The translations under genes and the position numbers were made by a program. Source: Chloroflexota bacterium (GTDB taxonomy: Bacteria; Chloroflexota; Anaerolineae; Aggregatilineales; Phototrophicaceae). Taken from it: DNA of 64,000 nt. Shown here in pieces: positions 8,837 through 16,116 of the stretch (positions within the stretch are counted from its first letter, which is position 1; every line of letters starts with the position of its first letter). The DNA is taken from NCBI GenBank assembly GCA_026707225.1, contig JAPOXG010000095.1, positions 62,001-126,000 of the forward strand, read 5' to 3'. The notes beneath the pieces are model-generated. The model did not search any database and was not told the origin of the DNA. It saw nothing but the letters and a program-made list of their open reading frames with translations.

Positions 8837-9643
8837 CTATACGCCAATGTCGCGGCTGACGAACATGTTCAGGGAGATGGCAAAACCAAGTACAATGGCG
8901 ACAAGAATGATGACGGAATCGACCGGGTCGTATGTGCCAGTCACGAAGGCTTCACCGTGAATATAACTGAAGTAGGATACCGACTCCATCAGATCGGCGA
9001 TGGCGCCGCTGGCTGCAGCGCCAATGACATTGAAGATGTAGCTGACCACGACGAAAGCGGCCGCGGCGCCGATCGCGACGGCGCGCCTGCGCAGGCTGGT
9101 CGCCAGCAGACCAGTCACGGTCATCACCAGCAGCGTCGCGGGATACAAGTTTAATATGCTCTTCAAAATCACATCCTGCGGCGCGTCAACATTCATGCCG
9201 ATGAGGCCCCCAACCGTGATCAGCGCGCAAAGCAGGACGATGCCCAAGCCAATCAGCGCGAAGCCAATCCAACGTTCAAGCAAATAGGCGCCGCGTGAAA
9301 TCGGCAGCGACAAAATCACGTCCATCACCCCCGATTGCTCATCGTTGGCGGTGATGTTCAAGCCGGCCATGACCGCGAATACGGACAAGAATATCGCCGC
9401 TTCTGATACAAAGACCGATACGATCCAGCCTTCCGCCGTGGTCAGCAGCGCGATGTCGCTGGCGCCGAAGGCCTGCAGCATAGCGGGCGGCATGGACTTG
9501 AGCAGGTCGGCATAACCCGAAATGATATCCGGGCTCATGGCGATGAAGTCGATGTAGAGCCCAAGAACGCCCAGCCCCAGCCCCCAATAGAGGATCTGCT
9601 TCCAGGACGTGCGCAGCGTGTTTCCAACGACAGTACCGTTCAT
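8837..9643 (-). CDS. ABC-2 type exporter permease (first copy)
   Basis: A 268-residue membrane protein of ABC-2 type. The N-terminal LRTSWKQILYWGLGLGVLGLYI, the coupling segment ANDEQSGVMDVILSLPISRGAYLLERWIGFA near residues 98-128 and the terminal SRDIGV match its downstream neighbour position by position, showing a tandem duplication followed by divergence. A GAGGAG ribosome binding site precedes the ATG, and the start codon overlaps the end of the ATPase gene by four bases, implying translational coupling. Role: half of the export pore driven by the upstream ATPase. Confidence 0.88.
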   Translation of the reverse strand: MNGTVVGNTLRTSWKQILYWGLGLGVLGLYIDFIAMSPDIISGYADLLKSMPPAMLQAFGASDIALLTTAEGWIVSVFVSEAAIFLSVFAVMAGLNITANDEQSGVMDVILSLPISRGAYLLERWIGFALIGLGIVLLCALITVGGLIGMNVDAPQDVILKSILNLYPATLLVMTVTGLLATSLRRRAVAIGAAAAFVVVSYIFNVIGAAASGAIADLMESVSYFSYIHGEAFVTGTYDPVDSVIILVAIVLGFAISLNMFVSRDIGV

Positions 9644-10575
9644 ATTGTTGTCTCCTCGTCGCCGCTGTAAAAGGCCAGGAAGATCTCCTCGAGCGACGGC
9701 TCTTCGACGTGCAGCGTTTCGACGTAGCCGCTGCTGATTGCCCGCAACAGCGGATCAAAGTCGCCCGCCATGCGCATGCGGACTCGCGCGCCGTTTGTGC
9801 TGATATTGGTAATTGACGGCAGGCTCTCCAACTGCTGCTGCAAGCCGGCGGGCAGCGTGTCGCGGAAGGTGACATCGACCCAATGGAATTCAACATTCGT
9901 GATCTTTTCGACCGATTCGACCGCTTTGAGCTCGCCGTCGCGCAAGATGCCAACGCGGTCGCAGATCGCCTGCACCTCGCTGAGCACGTGTGATGACAGG
10001 AATACCGTCCGACCTTTGGCGCGATAATCGTCCATCATTTCGTGAAATGTCTGCTGAACCAAGGGGTCAAGCCCGCCGGTTGGCTCGTCGAGAATGAGCA
10101 GCGCCGGCGAGTGCATCATGGCGATGACGAGCCCGAGCTTGCGCTTGTTGCCGGAAGAGAGATCGCGGACGCGCTTGGACGTATCCAAATCCAGCTGCTC
10201 GGCAAGCTCGCCGGCCTGTTTAGCGATGCCTCTGGTATCGCCGCGCACACTGGCGACATAATGGATGATTTGGTCGCCGGTGCGCCCTTCCCACAGGCTT
10301 AACTCGCCGGGCAAGAAGCCAATCCGCCGGTGAATTTCCACGCTGTCGGCGCGGGTGTCCAAACCGAAGATCCGAGCCGAACCGCTGCTGGGGCGGATCA
10401 GATCCAGCAGCAGGCGGATGGTGGTCGTTTTGCCAGCGCCATTCGGTCCCAGATAGCCAAATATCTCGCCCCGATGCACACTCAGATCGAGCCGGTTCAA
10501 CGCTAGAGTCTGCATTTTGCCAGCGCCATAAGTCTTCGATAATCCACTGATCTCCAGGACAGATTCGGACGCCAT
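9640..10575 (-). CDS. ABC-2 exporter ATP-binding protein
   Basis: A 311-residue ATPase with Walker A GPNGAGKT at about 43-50, the signature LSSGNKRKLGL near 143, Walker B LLILDEPTGGLDPL near 163-176 and the H-loop SSHVLSE. A C-terminal extension of about 90 residues (after ICDRVGILRDG) with alternating beta strands is the DUF4162-like tail common in drug and bacitracin exporter ATPases. Two adjacent ATG codons (10578, 10575) occur; AAGGAG is three bases from the first and six from the second, favouring 10575. First gene of the three-gene exporter operon; no regulator gene adjoins it. Confidence 0.92.
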   Translation of the reverse strand: MASESVLEISGLSKTYGAGKMQTLALNRLDLSVHRGEIFGYLGPNGAGKTTTIRLLLDLIRPSSGSARIFGLDTRADSVEIHRRIGFLPGELSLWEGRTGDQIIHYVASVRGDTRGIAKQAGELAEQLDLDTSKRVRDLSSGNKRKLGLVIAMMHSPALLILDEPTGGLDPLVQQTFHEMMDDYRAKGRTVFLSSHVLSEVQAICDRVGILRDGELKAVESVEKITNVEFHWVDVTFRDTLPAGLQQQLESLPSITNISTNGARVRMRMAGDFDPLLRAISSGYVETLHVEEPSLEEIFLAFYSGDEETTI

Positions 10576-10661
10576 CATTCACTCCTTTACGACTGTTAGA
10601 GCGCGACTGCGAGGGGTGAAGCCACTTGTCAGCCTGAATCGATTATAGAATTTACCTATAA

Positions 10662-10958
10662 TCGCTGTCAACGAGAATCGAGCCTACCCCTGAAGATTGG
10701 GAGAATGACAGGTTCTACATTGACGCCACCCCAGAGGAAATTTTCAGGGCGACCATCCAGCGCTCTGCCAACAGCCAGCCCATCTGATCCCTCGACCAAT
10801 CCACTGGAGGCGACTTCCATGTCCACGACTCCAAAGAAACCCAAATCTCCGAGCAACAAGAACTCAACCAAGCCCACGAATCCCAAGACCAGAAACTCCA
10901 CGAAGCCCAAAAGCCAATTGGGTTGCTCATTGCTTGCGTTTTCTGTATATTATTATAG
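10662..10958 (+). pseudogene. Possible decayed small ORF with internal stop
   Basis: One plus-strand frame reads as protein-like sequence on both sides of a single TGA at 10785-10787. Before it: a segment with PTPEDWENDRFYIDATPEEI. After it: a Gln/Glu/His-rich segment (SEQQELNQAHESQDQ) that ends in a short hydrophobic run, GLLIACVFCILL, and a TAG at 10956. There is no start codon with a ribosome binding site in the first part. The composition differs from shadow frames of the region, so a decayed small membrane-anchored protein is possible. No family recognised; a chance open frame is a real alternative. Confidence 0.2.
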
Positions 10959-11037
10959 GTAACGAGCCTGCGGGCACCGAGGCTATGCGGCTAGAATAGT
11001 CACTGATGAGCACGCATCCTCAGACTCACAGTTGCGG

Positions 11038-11098
11038 AGCCTAGGAAAGTTGGCACTATTCGACTGGAATAGTACGGAACTTGGATCCTTCCTAGGCT
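11038..11098. repeat. Nested inverted repeat (two-tier hairpin)
   Basis: AGCCTAGGAA at 11038-11047 is matched exactly by TTCCTAGGCT at 11089-11098, and inside that pair ACTATT at 11055-11060 is matched by AATAGT at 11068-11073 around a seven-base loop. Together they can form a hairpin with a 10-bp base stem and a 6-bp tip stem. The element lies in non-coding AT-rich DNA with no T tract after it, so it is not an evident terminator. It could be a protein-binding palindrome, a cruciform, a small RNA or a remnant of a mobile element end. Confidence 0.6.
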
Positions 11099-11387
11099 TG
11101 CACTTTTAGTCTAACTGAAGCTGCGAAATCCACAATCCTTACGAACAAAAAAGAGCAGAGCAATCGCACCACAATTGGATTCTGGCTCAATACAACCGTT
11201 TTCTTATCGGTAACGCTACCTTGAACTCATATTTCTTGCTTTTTGGTGGATTCTAAATCGGCGATGCGCGATTCTTTTTCGAGAAAATGCCCTTTTTCTC
11301 TGTTAGGATTCGCAATTTTGCATCTAAAGAATTGATTTAGAATTGAATTGTGTCGAAAAAGAGTTGGTGAGATTGCTCTGCAAAAGG

Positions 11388-11420
11388 AGGCGGAAGCAAG
11401 AACTTCCGCCTTTCATCTCA
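11388..11420 (-). terminator. Rho-independent terminator of the small secreted-protein cassette
   Basis: AGGCGGAAG at 11388-11396 pairs perfectly with CTTCCGCCT at 11403-11411 around the six-base loop CAAGAA. On the minus strand the stem is followed by TTTTGCAGAG; on the plus strand by TTCATCTCATTTCT, so it may act in both directions. It begins 13 bases after the stop of the 40-residue membrane protein gene, as expected for the end of that transcription unit. Confidence 0.7.
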
Positions 11421-11423
11421 TTT

Positions 11424-11546
11424 CTACTTATCTGACTTGGGAGGTGAGCGTAAGGCTCGGCAAATTCTGCGGTAGATTGCGATGAGAATTAGAGCGATCA
11501 CCACGATCAGTATGAGTTCCTGTATGCCAATCATGTACTCAGGCAT
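11424..11546 (-). CDS. 40-residue single-span membrane protein, TatA-like N-terminus
   Basis: A 41-codon frame encodes MPEYMIGIQELILIVVIALI at its start, then LIAIYRRICRALRSPPKSDK: one hydrophobic helix followed by a basic, amphipathic tail. The IGIQELILI-helix-basic order resembles TatA/TatE-type subunits (GxxEL before the helix) but the tail is too short for a normal TatA, and the usual FG hinge is missing. Its ATG overlaps the last eight bases of the secreted-protein gene (AAATGCCTGA), so it would be translated by coupling rather than from its own ribosome binding site. A strong terminator follows. Real expression is supported mainly by this tight packing; function unknown. Confidence 0.55.
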   Translation of the reverse strand: MPEYMIGIQELILIVVIALILIAIYRRICRALRSPPKSDK

Positions 11547-12090
11547 TTTTCACACAACTTAGGTTGATTGCCTTCGTACTGATTGGGATGCCAGCGAACC
11601 AATATTTGACCTGACCGTCAAATCGAACCTTGATCCTGGAGCCGCCGCCCTGAATGCTGGCGCTGGAATTGCCCGTAACAACCGCATCAAACGTAGGCCA
11701 CCATGTCGTCCAGCTATAGTTCCAGCCAGTGCTAGTGATTTCTGTGATTTTGCCACCAGAAACATTAGCATCAGCCCAGTAGTTGATCGTTAACCCGTGT
11801 CCAGCGTACCATCTGGTTGCTGAGCATTTGTAGCGCTTGTTATTCGAACTCGCCAGGAAAGTGTCGTCGACACTCTGAGAGACAAAGGAAGCGCTGTTTA
11901 TGCCTTGAATTGCGGAAACCAATTCAGAAGCGGTGACGCTCACTTCATGACCGTCGGCGAGTGCTTGCGCGATTGCTCGCTCAGCCTACGTGTTGAGGCT
12001 CGCCGCACCAGTATCTGATGCCAGAGACGAACTCATGAAAGATGCTGCTAAAACGACTACTGACAGAAAACTTGCTAGTTGCTTAAACAT
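11539..12090 (-). pseudogene. Secreted small protein gene interrupted by an in-frame amber codon
   Basis: From an ATG at 12090 preceded by a near-perfect AGGAGG box, the frame encodes a classical signal peptide (MFKQLASFLSVVVLAASF, then MSSSLA as likely cleavage site), then reaches TAG at 11988-11986 as codon 35. The same frame continues without further stops for another 148 codons. The remainder (AERAIAQALADGHEVSVTAS..., two cysteines, many Trp, Tyr, Ser and Gly) looks like a beta-rich exported protein of about 150 residues. An internal GTG at 11943 could start a fragment, but it lacks a ribosome binding site and a signal peptide. Explanations: recent nonsense mutation, base-calling error, or readthrough. 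TAG is used as a normal stop by serS and other genes here, so code reassignment is unlikely. Family not recognised. Confidence 0.75.
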
Positions 12091-12207
12091 GACAAACCTC
12101 CTGTACTAAATAGTCGTCACCCTTAGCATTAGAGGAAGTTAGCGGCGTGTCAACCCCAGTGGACTTTGATGGACTTATTGTGATAGAATACTCAATTTAT
12201 CTGTGTA

Positions 12208-12247
12208 AAGCCGTGCCTTAATTATTGGGGGGGGGGGGAAGCCGTGC
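12208..12247. repeat. G12 homopolymer between direct repeats
   Basis: A run of twelve G at 12227-12238 is bracketed by the exact direct repeat AAGCCGTGC at 12208-12216 and 12239-12247. It lies just past the serS stop and some 140 bases ahead of the secreted-protein start. Homopolymers of this length are prone to slippage in the cell and in sequencing, so the count may vary between cells or be a consensus error. A TTGACA sequence is present nearer the gene on the minus strand (12153-12148), with only a weak -10 candidate. Confidence 0.6.
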
Positions 12248-12255
12248 TTTGGCGC

Positions 12256-13668
12256 CTAGTTGATGATTTCGGCGCCGCCGAGGTAGGTCCGCAGCGCTTC
12301 GGGAATCACGACGCTGCCATCGGCTTGCTGATAATTCTCCATGATGGCGATCATCACGCGTGGCGTCGCCAGCCCGCTGCCGTTGAGCGTGTGCAGGTAG
12401 CGCGTCTTGCGCGTCCCGCTCGGATAATAGCGGAGCATCGCCCGGCGAGCCTGAAAATCTTCGGTATTGCTGCAGGAGCTGACTTCGAGCCATTCGCCGC
12501 AGCCGGGCGCCCACATCTCAATATCGTATTTCTTGGTTGCGCTGAAGCCGAGATCACCGCTGACGATCTCCAGCCGGCGATAAGGGATTTCGAGCTTGGC
12601 GCAGATCGCCTCCGCCTGCCGCGTCAGCGTTTCGAGCTCGTCGTAGCTTGTTTCGGGACTGGCGTATTTGAACATCTCCACCTTCTCAAATTGATGCACG
12701 CGCTTGATGCCGCGCACATCGCGCCCGGCGCTGGCTTTCTCGCTGCGGAAGCAAGGACTGTGGGCGACATAATGCAAGGGCAAGTCGGCTTCTTCCAGAA
12801 TCTCGCCGCGATGCAAATTGGCGATGCCGACTTCCGCCGTCGGTATCAGATACTTCCCGTCATCTGCCAGCGCGAAAACGGTGTCCTGGAATTTGGGGAA
12901 TTGCGCCGCGCCATAGAGCATCTCACCGTGTACGATGTACGGAACGTAGACCTCGGTGAAGCCGTTCTCCCGCGCCTCCTCAAGAAAGAAGCTGATCAGC
13001 GCCCGCTGCAAACGCGCGCCCCAGCCTTTAAGCGTGTAATAGCGGCTGCCCGCCAGCTTGACGCCCCGCTCGAAGTCGATAATGTCCAGCGCTGGACCCA
13101 GCTCCCAATGCGGCTTGGGCTCGAAGTCGAATTCGCGCAAGTAGCCTTGCAGCGGTCCGGGGATGTTGTCGTCTTCGCTTTCGGCGACGGGCACGCTCTC
13201 ATGCGGCAGGTTGGGAATCCAGAGCATGTTCTCACCCAGTTCGGCTTCGATCGAGTCGATTTGCTGGAAGCCGTCTTCAATCGCGTCGCCCATTGCGCGC
13301 AGCTTTCCGATTAACTCGTCGAAGGCCGCTTTGGAATCGGCATTCTCGTCGCGGGCCGCTGGCAGGGAGCCGTCCAATAATCGACCAGCGTCTTCATAGT
13401 CGCCTGCGCCGAGCGCGGCTGCCGCCAGCTGAGCGCGGTTCGCTTTCTCATCATGCGACATGTCCGTGTTGCCGCGCAGCTTGCCCATCGCGCGGTTAAG
13501 TCGGTTGCGCGCCGCCTGCGCCGTTTCGATGCGCGTCCGGGTTTCGCGCCGCCGCGCATCCAGTCCAACGATGGCATCAATCCGAGCGAGCGCGCCTTCA
13601 TCGTTGAGCTTCGCGATTTGTTGTTTTACCCAATCCGGCTTTGCGCGGATTAGCGCGATATCGAGCAT
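12256..13668 (-). CDS. serS: Seryl-tRNA synthetase
   Basis: The 470-residue enzyme charges tRNA-Ser with serine. The first 110 residues form the helical tRNA-binding arm (MLDIALIRAKPDWVKQQIAKL, heptad-like charged helices). The class II catalytic core follows: the serine-specific IPTAEVGIANLHRGE, motif 2 as FRSEKASAGRDVRGIKRVHQF near 315-335, the SCSNTEDFQARR signature and motif 3 NGSGLATPRVMIAIMENYQ near 430-448. An insert in the arm makes it somewhat longer than the usual 420-430 residues. Start ATG at 13668. It ends 18 bases before the G12 tract and no clear terminator was seen between them. Confidence 0.97.
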   Translation of the reverse strand: MLDIALIRAKPDWVKQQIAKLNDEGALARIDAIVGLDARRRETRTRIETAQAARNRLNRAMGKLRGNTDMSHDEKANRAQLAAAALGAGDYEDAGRLLDGSLPAARDENADSKAAFDELIGKLRAMGDAIEDGFQQIDSIEAELGENMLWIPNLPHESVPVAESEDDNIPGPLQGYLREFDFEPKPHWELGPALDIIDFERGVKLAGSRYYTLKGWGARLQRALISFFLEEARENGFTEVYVPYIVHGEMLYGAAQFPKFQDTVFALADDGKYLIPTAEVGIANLHRGEILEEADLPLHYVAHSPCFRSEKASAGRDVRGIKRVHQFEKVEMFKYASPETSYDELETLTRQAEAICAKLEIPYRRLEIVSGDLGFSATKKYDIEMWAPGCGEWLEVSSCSNTEDFQARRAMLRYYPSGTRKTRYLHTLNGSGLATPRVMIAIMENYQQADGSVVIPEALRTYLGGAEIIN

Positions 13669-13779
13669 GGTTGTTTATTCTCCTGGGATATTCATTACTT
13701 TTTGGAATACATAGTATTGTGCTGATGCCATTTGTCGCTGACGACCGAGTTTCATGCCCGCTCAGGACGGCGCCGGTTG

Positions 13780-13923
13780 CTAAGAGTCGCTGGATGGCGC
13801 GTCCTCCGGCAAAGGACCGGTGATGTCCTTGCGGAAGCGGCGCGCGGCGATCAGCAGGCCAAGGGCGATGTTGATAATGATGATCGCGTCAAAGACTTCG
13901 GGCTTGAGGAATTCGAGATACAT
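13780..13923 (-). CDS. 47-residue single-span membrane protein
   Basis: In the 300-base gap between lysS and serS a minus-strand frame of 48 codons encodes an acidic start (MYLEFLKPEVFD), a hydrophobic helix AIIIINIALGLLIAA, a basic flank RRFRKD and a polar acidic tail ending in Ser-Asp-Ser. The helix with positive residues on one side is typical of a small single-span protein. There is no strong ribosome binding site before the ATG at 13923. No family recognised; comparison with relatives would show whether it is conserved between the two synthetase genes. The remaining gap on either side (13669-13779 and 13924-13971) shows nothing else. Confidence 0.45.
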   Translation of the reverse strand: MYLEFLKPEVFDAIIIINIALGLLIAARRFRKDITGPLPEDAPSSDS

Positions 13924-13971
13924 GGGAAGTTCGGTTTATGCAGTCATTTCGGGCAGGGCTGAGTGTAGCGC

Positions 13972-15840
13972 TCAGGCTTCACTGAGCGACGTCCAGAAGT
14001 CGGCGGCTGAAATCTCTATCAAGTTTTCGTCAATGCGGTAAAGCGCCTCGTCCGTCATCACATAGAGATAGCCAGCAAAAGCTTTGCGCAGGTTCCGCAG
14101 CTGAGGCAGCGCGCCCTCAAGCGCATTCGCCAGCCGGTATTCAACGCCAACGTTGGGCGCGGGCAGATAGAGCGCGAGCCGCCGCTTCGTCCCCGCGAGC
14201 TGATGATCCAGCCGATATTCGAATCCCCTGACAGCGGCCTCAAGCATGAATTGGCCGCGCAGATCAGCCTCAGTCATCTGCTGCGAGCGCAAATGCGGGT
14301 AGAGCAGCACATCGCGTATGCTGGTCTGGTCGGTCAGCAGCATCACCATGCGGTCGACGCCGCTGCCGAACCCGCCATTGGGCGGCATGCCATAGCGCAT
14401 GGCTTTCAAATAATCTTCGTCCAGCGGCGTGGTCTCGTCGGATTCTGCGGCATAGAGCCGCTTCATATCGACGAATCGCTCTTGCTGATCGCGCGGGTCG
14501 TTGAGCTCGGTGAAGGCGTTGCCCATTTCCATACCGGCGATGAAAAACTCGAAACGCTCAGTATGGCTCTCAATATAATGCCGCTCCTTTTCGTCAGCGC
14601 TCGCTGGCTCCCCTTGAAGGCGCTTGGCGAAGGGCGACATATCACGCGGATAGTCTTTGATGATGGTCGGCTGAATCAAATGAGGCTCGATATAGTTGCC
14701 CAGGAGATGTTCGACGATCATGCGGCCCCAGGTGTCGCTCGGTTCCAGCCCCTCGGCCAAGCCGCGCGAATCCAGGTAGGCGTAGAGCGTATCGCTGGTG
14801 GGGTAATCCATGTAATCGAATCCGAGCAGCTCCTGCGCCGCGTCGCGAATGCTGACGCGCTTCCAGGGCGGCGCCAGATTGATCGCCTGCCCTTGATAGG
14901 TGATTTGCGCCGACCCGGTCACCTGCTGCGCCACCTTGGCAAACATCCGCTCGGTGATGTCCATCACGCCCATGTAGTCGATGTAAGCCTTGTAGAATTC
15001 CAGCATGGTGAACTCGGTATTGTGCTTGTAGCTGACGCCTTCGTTGCGGAAGTCGCGCCCGATCTCATAGACGGCGTCGTATCCGCCGACCAGCAGCCGC
15101 TTCAGATACAGCTCGAAGCTGACGCGCAGATAGAGATCCTGATGCAGTTGATTGTGATGCGTGCTAAAGGGACGGGCCGCCGCGCCACCGTAGAGCGGCT
15201 GCAAGACCGGCGTCTCAACCTCCAGCATGCCTTCGCCATCGAGAAAGTCACGCAGAGCTTTGATCGTGCGCGCGCGCCGGATGAAGATCTCGCGCACGGA
15301 TTTGTTCACCGCTAAATCGGCGTAGCGCTGGCGGTAACGGCTTTCCGTGTCTTTGAATTCGCCGTATTCGATGACCGCCCCGTCGGCGAGGCGCTGCTCC
15401 TTCACCACCGGCAGCGGACTCAGCGCCTTGCTGAGCAGGCGAATATCGTCGACATTCACGCTGACTTCGCCGGTTCTCGTCCGCATCATGGCGCCGCTGG
15501 CTTGGACAAAATCATCAATGTCAATCAGCTTGCGGCGAATCAATTCGTAGCTGTCTTCTCCCAGCGCGTTGACGCGCATAAAGAGCTGCACGCGGCCGCT
15601 TTCGTCTTCAATGTGGGCGAAGGAAACCTTGCCTTTGCTATTCAAACGGCGAATGCGACCCGTGACCGTCACCTCGATCGCTTCGGCCGGCGCGTCAGCC
15701 TCCGAACGCAGAAAAAGCGCGACCGCAGCGGCGATGTTATGGCTGCGTTCGACGCGCGCGGGATAAAGCTCAAGGCCCCTGCACTGAAGGCGCTCCGCCT
15801 TTTCCAAACGCTCAAGTTCCAGTTTGGTCGGTTGCCACAT
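13972..15840 (-). CDS. lysS: Lysyl-tRNA synthetase, class II, with C-terminal extension
   Basis: A class II lysyl-tRNA synthetase of about 622 residues. The anticodon-binding OB fold is at roughly 48-140 (VTVTGRIRRLNSKGKVSFAH). The catalytic core has YRQRYADLAVN, motif 2 YEIGRDFRNEGVSYKHNTEF, TMLEFYKAYIDY and motif 3 PPNGGFGSGVDRMVMLLT. Bacterial LysS normally ends a few residues after this (about 490-510 residues); here some 110 more residues follow (from TEADLRGQFMLEAAVRGFEY to the stop), a domain I do not recognise. The frame runs open upstream to 16122, but the family N-terminus fits the ATG at 15840 (MWQPTKLELERLEKAERLQ) and the upstream Arg-rich stretch does not look like protein. A promoter candidate lies about 150 bases upstream. 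Confidence 0.92.
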   Translation of the reverse strand: MWQPTKLELERLEKAERLQCRGLELYPARVERSHNIAAAVALFLRSEADAPAEAIEVTVTGRIRRLNSKGKVSFAHIEDESGRVQLFMRVNALGEDSYELIRRKLIDIDDFVQASGAMMRTRTGEVSVNVDDIRLLSKALSPLPVVKEQRLADGAVIEYGEFKDTESRYRQRYADLAVNKSVREIFIRRARTIKALRDFLDGEGMLEVETPVLQPLYGGAAARPFSTHHNQLHQDLYLRVSFELYLKRLLVGGYDAVYEIGRDFRNEGVSYKHNTEFTMLEFYKAYIDYMGVMDITERMFAKVAQQVTGSAQITYQGQAINLAPPWKRVSIRDAAQELLGFDYMDYPTSDTLYAYLDSRGLAEGLEPSDTWGRMIVEHLLGNYIEPHLIQPTIIKDYPRDMSPFAKRLQGEPASADEKERHYIESHTERFEFFIAGMEMGNAFTELNDPRDQQERFVDMKRLYAAESDETTPLDEDYLKAMRYGMPPNGGFGSGVDRMVMLLTDQTSIRDVLLYPHLRSQQMTEADLRGQFMLEAAVRGFEYRLDHQLAGTKRRLALYLPAPNVGVEYRLANALEGALPQLRNLRKAFAGYLYVMTDEALYRIDENLIEISAADFWTSLSEA

Positions 15841-15987
15841 GCCACATGCGCTCTTCCAGCCCTTGCCGGCTCGCCTCGGATTCAGCCTGCCGCTGGCGCC
15901 AAGGAATGTCAGACGCCGACCGGCAAATTGAAAGCGGGCGGGCGCCCGCTCTCTATGACCTTTCTCAAGGCAGATTCCTCCGAGAAT

Positions 15988-16018
15988 ATTATAGTTTGAC
16001 GCGGAAATACAGGTTGAA
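15988..16018 (-). promoter_or_regulatory. Predicted lysS promoter
   Basis: A perfect minus-strand TATAAT at 15993-15988 with a weak TTCAAC 19 bases upstream (16018-16013). Transcription would begin near 15981, leaving a leader of about 140 bases before the lysS ATG. The match rests on the -10 box. Confidence 0.35.
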
Positions 16019-16049
16019 TCACGATAGCCAGATTGCCCCGGATTCTCGC

Positions 16050-16077
16050 TTGAAATAGAAGCGAAATATTGTATCCT
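16050..16077 (+). promoter_or_regulatory. Predicted promoter of the first MFS gene
   Basis: TTGAAA at 16050-16055 and TATCCT at 16072-16077 separated by 16 bases, about 40 bases before the GTG start at 16117. It lies back-to-back with the lysS promoter candidate in the same 276-base divergent gap. Confidence 0.4.
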
Positions 16078-16116
16078 AGCCGAATTTGCAAAAAAAGTTG
16101 CAGGGAGCGGGCCTTC

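Larger units (their letters stand above)
10579..11387. other. AT-richer intergenic stretch without a confident gene
   Basis: About 800 bases between the exporter operon and the small secreted-protein cassette. It is visibly richer in A and T than its surroundings, with many T and A runs, and lacks any frame with both a start and a ribosome binding site. It holds a possible decayed ORF (10662-10958) and a nested inverted repeat (11038-11098), listed separately. The final 250 bases contain only weak A/T hairpins such as one around 11281-11302. Composition and content suggest acquired or decaying DNA, which is an inference. Confidence 0.6.

Noticed and set aside
10668-10910. Minus-strand ORF of 80 codons rich in Gly, Leu and Val
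   Set aside because: Complement of the repetitive Pro/Ser/Lys-like plus-strand sequence; no ribosome binding site.
11539-12090. Amber codon as reassigned sense codon or pyrrolysine
   Set aside because: TAG ends serS and other genes here, no suppressor-type tRNA was seen, and no pylT/pylS-like gene is present in the window.
12244-13314. Long plus-strand open frame opposite serS
   Set aside because: It mirrors the codon pattern of a clearly identified synthetase on the other strand, has no family character and no ribosome binding site.
14203-15315. Long plus-strand open frame opposite lysS
   Set aside because: Antisense shadow of lysS; typical of GC-rich coding DNA.
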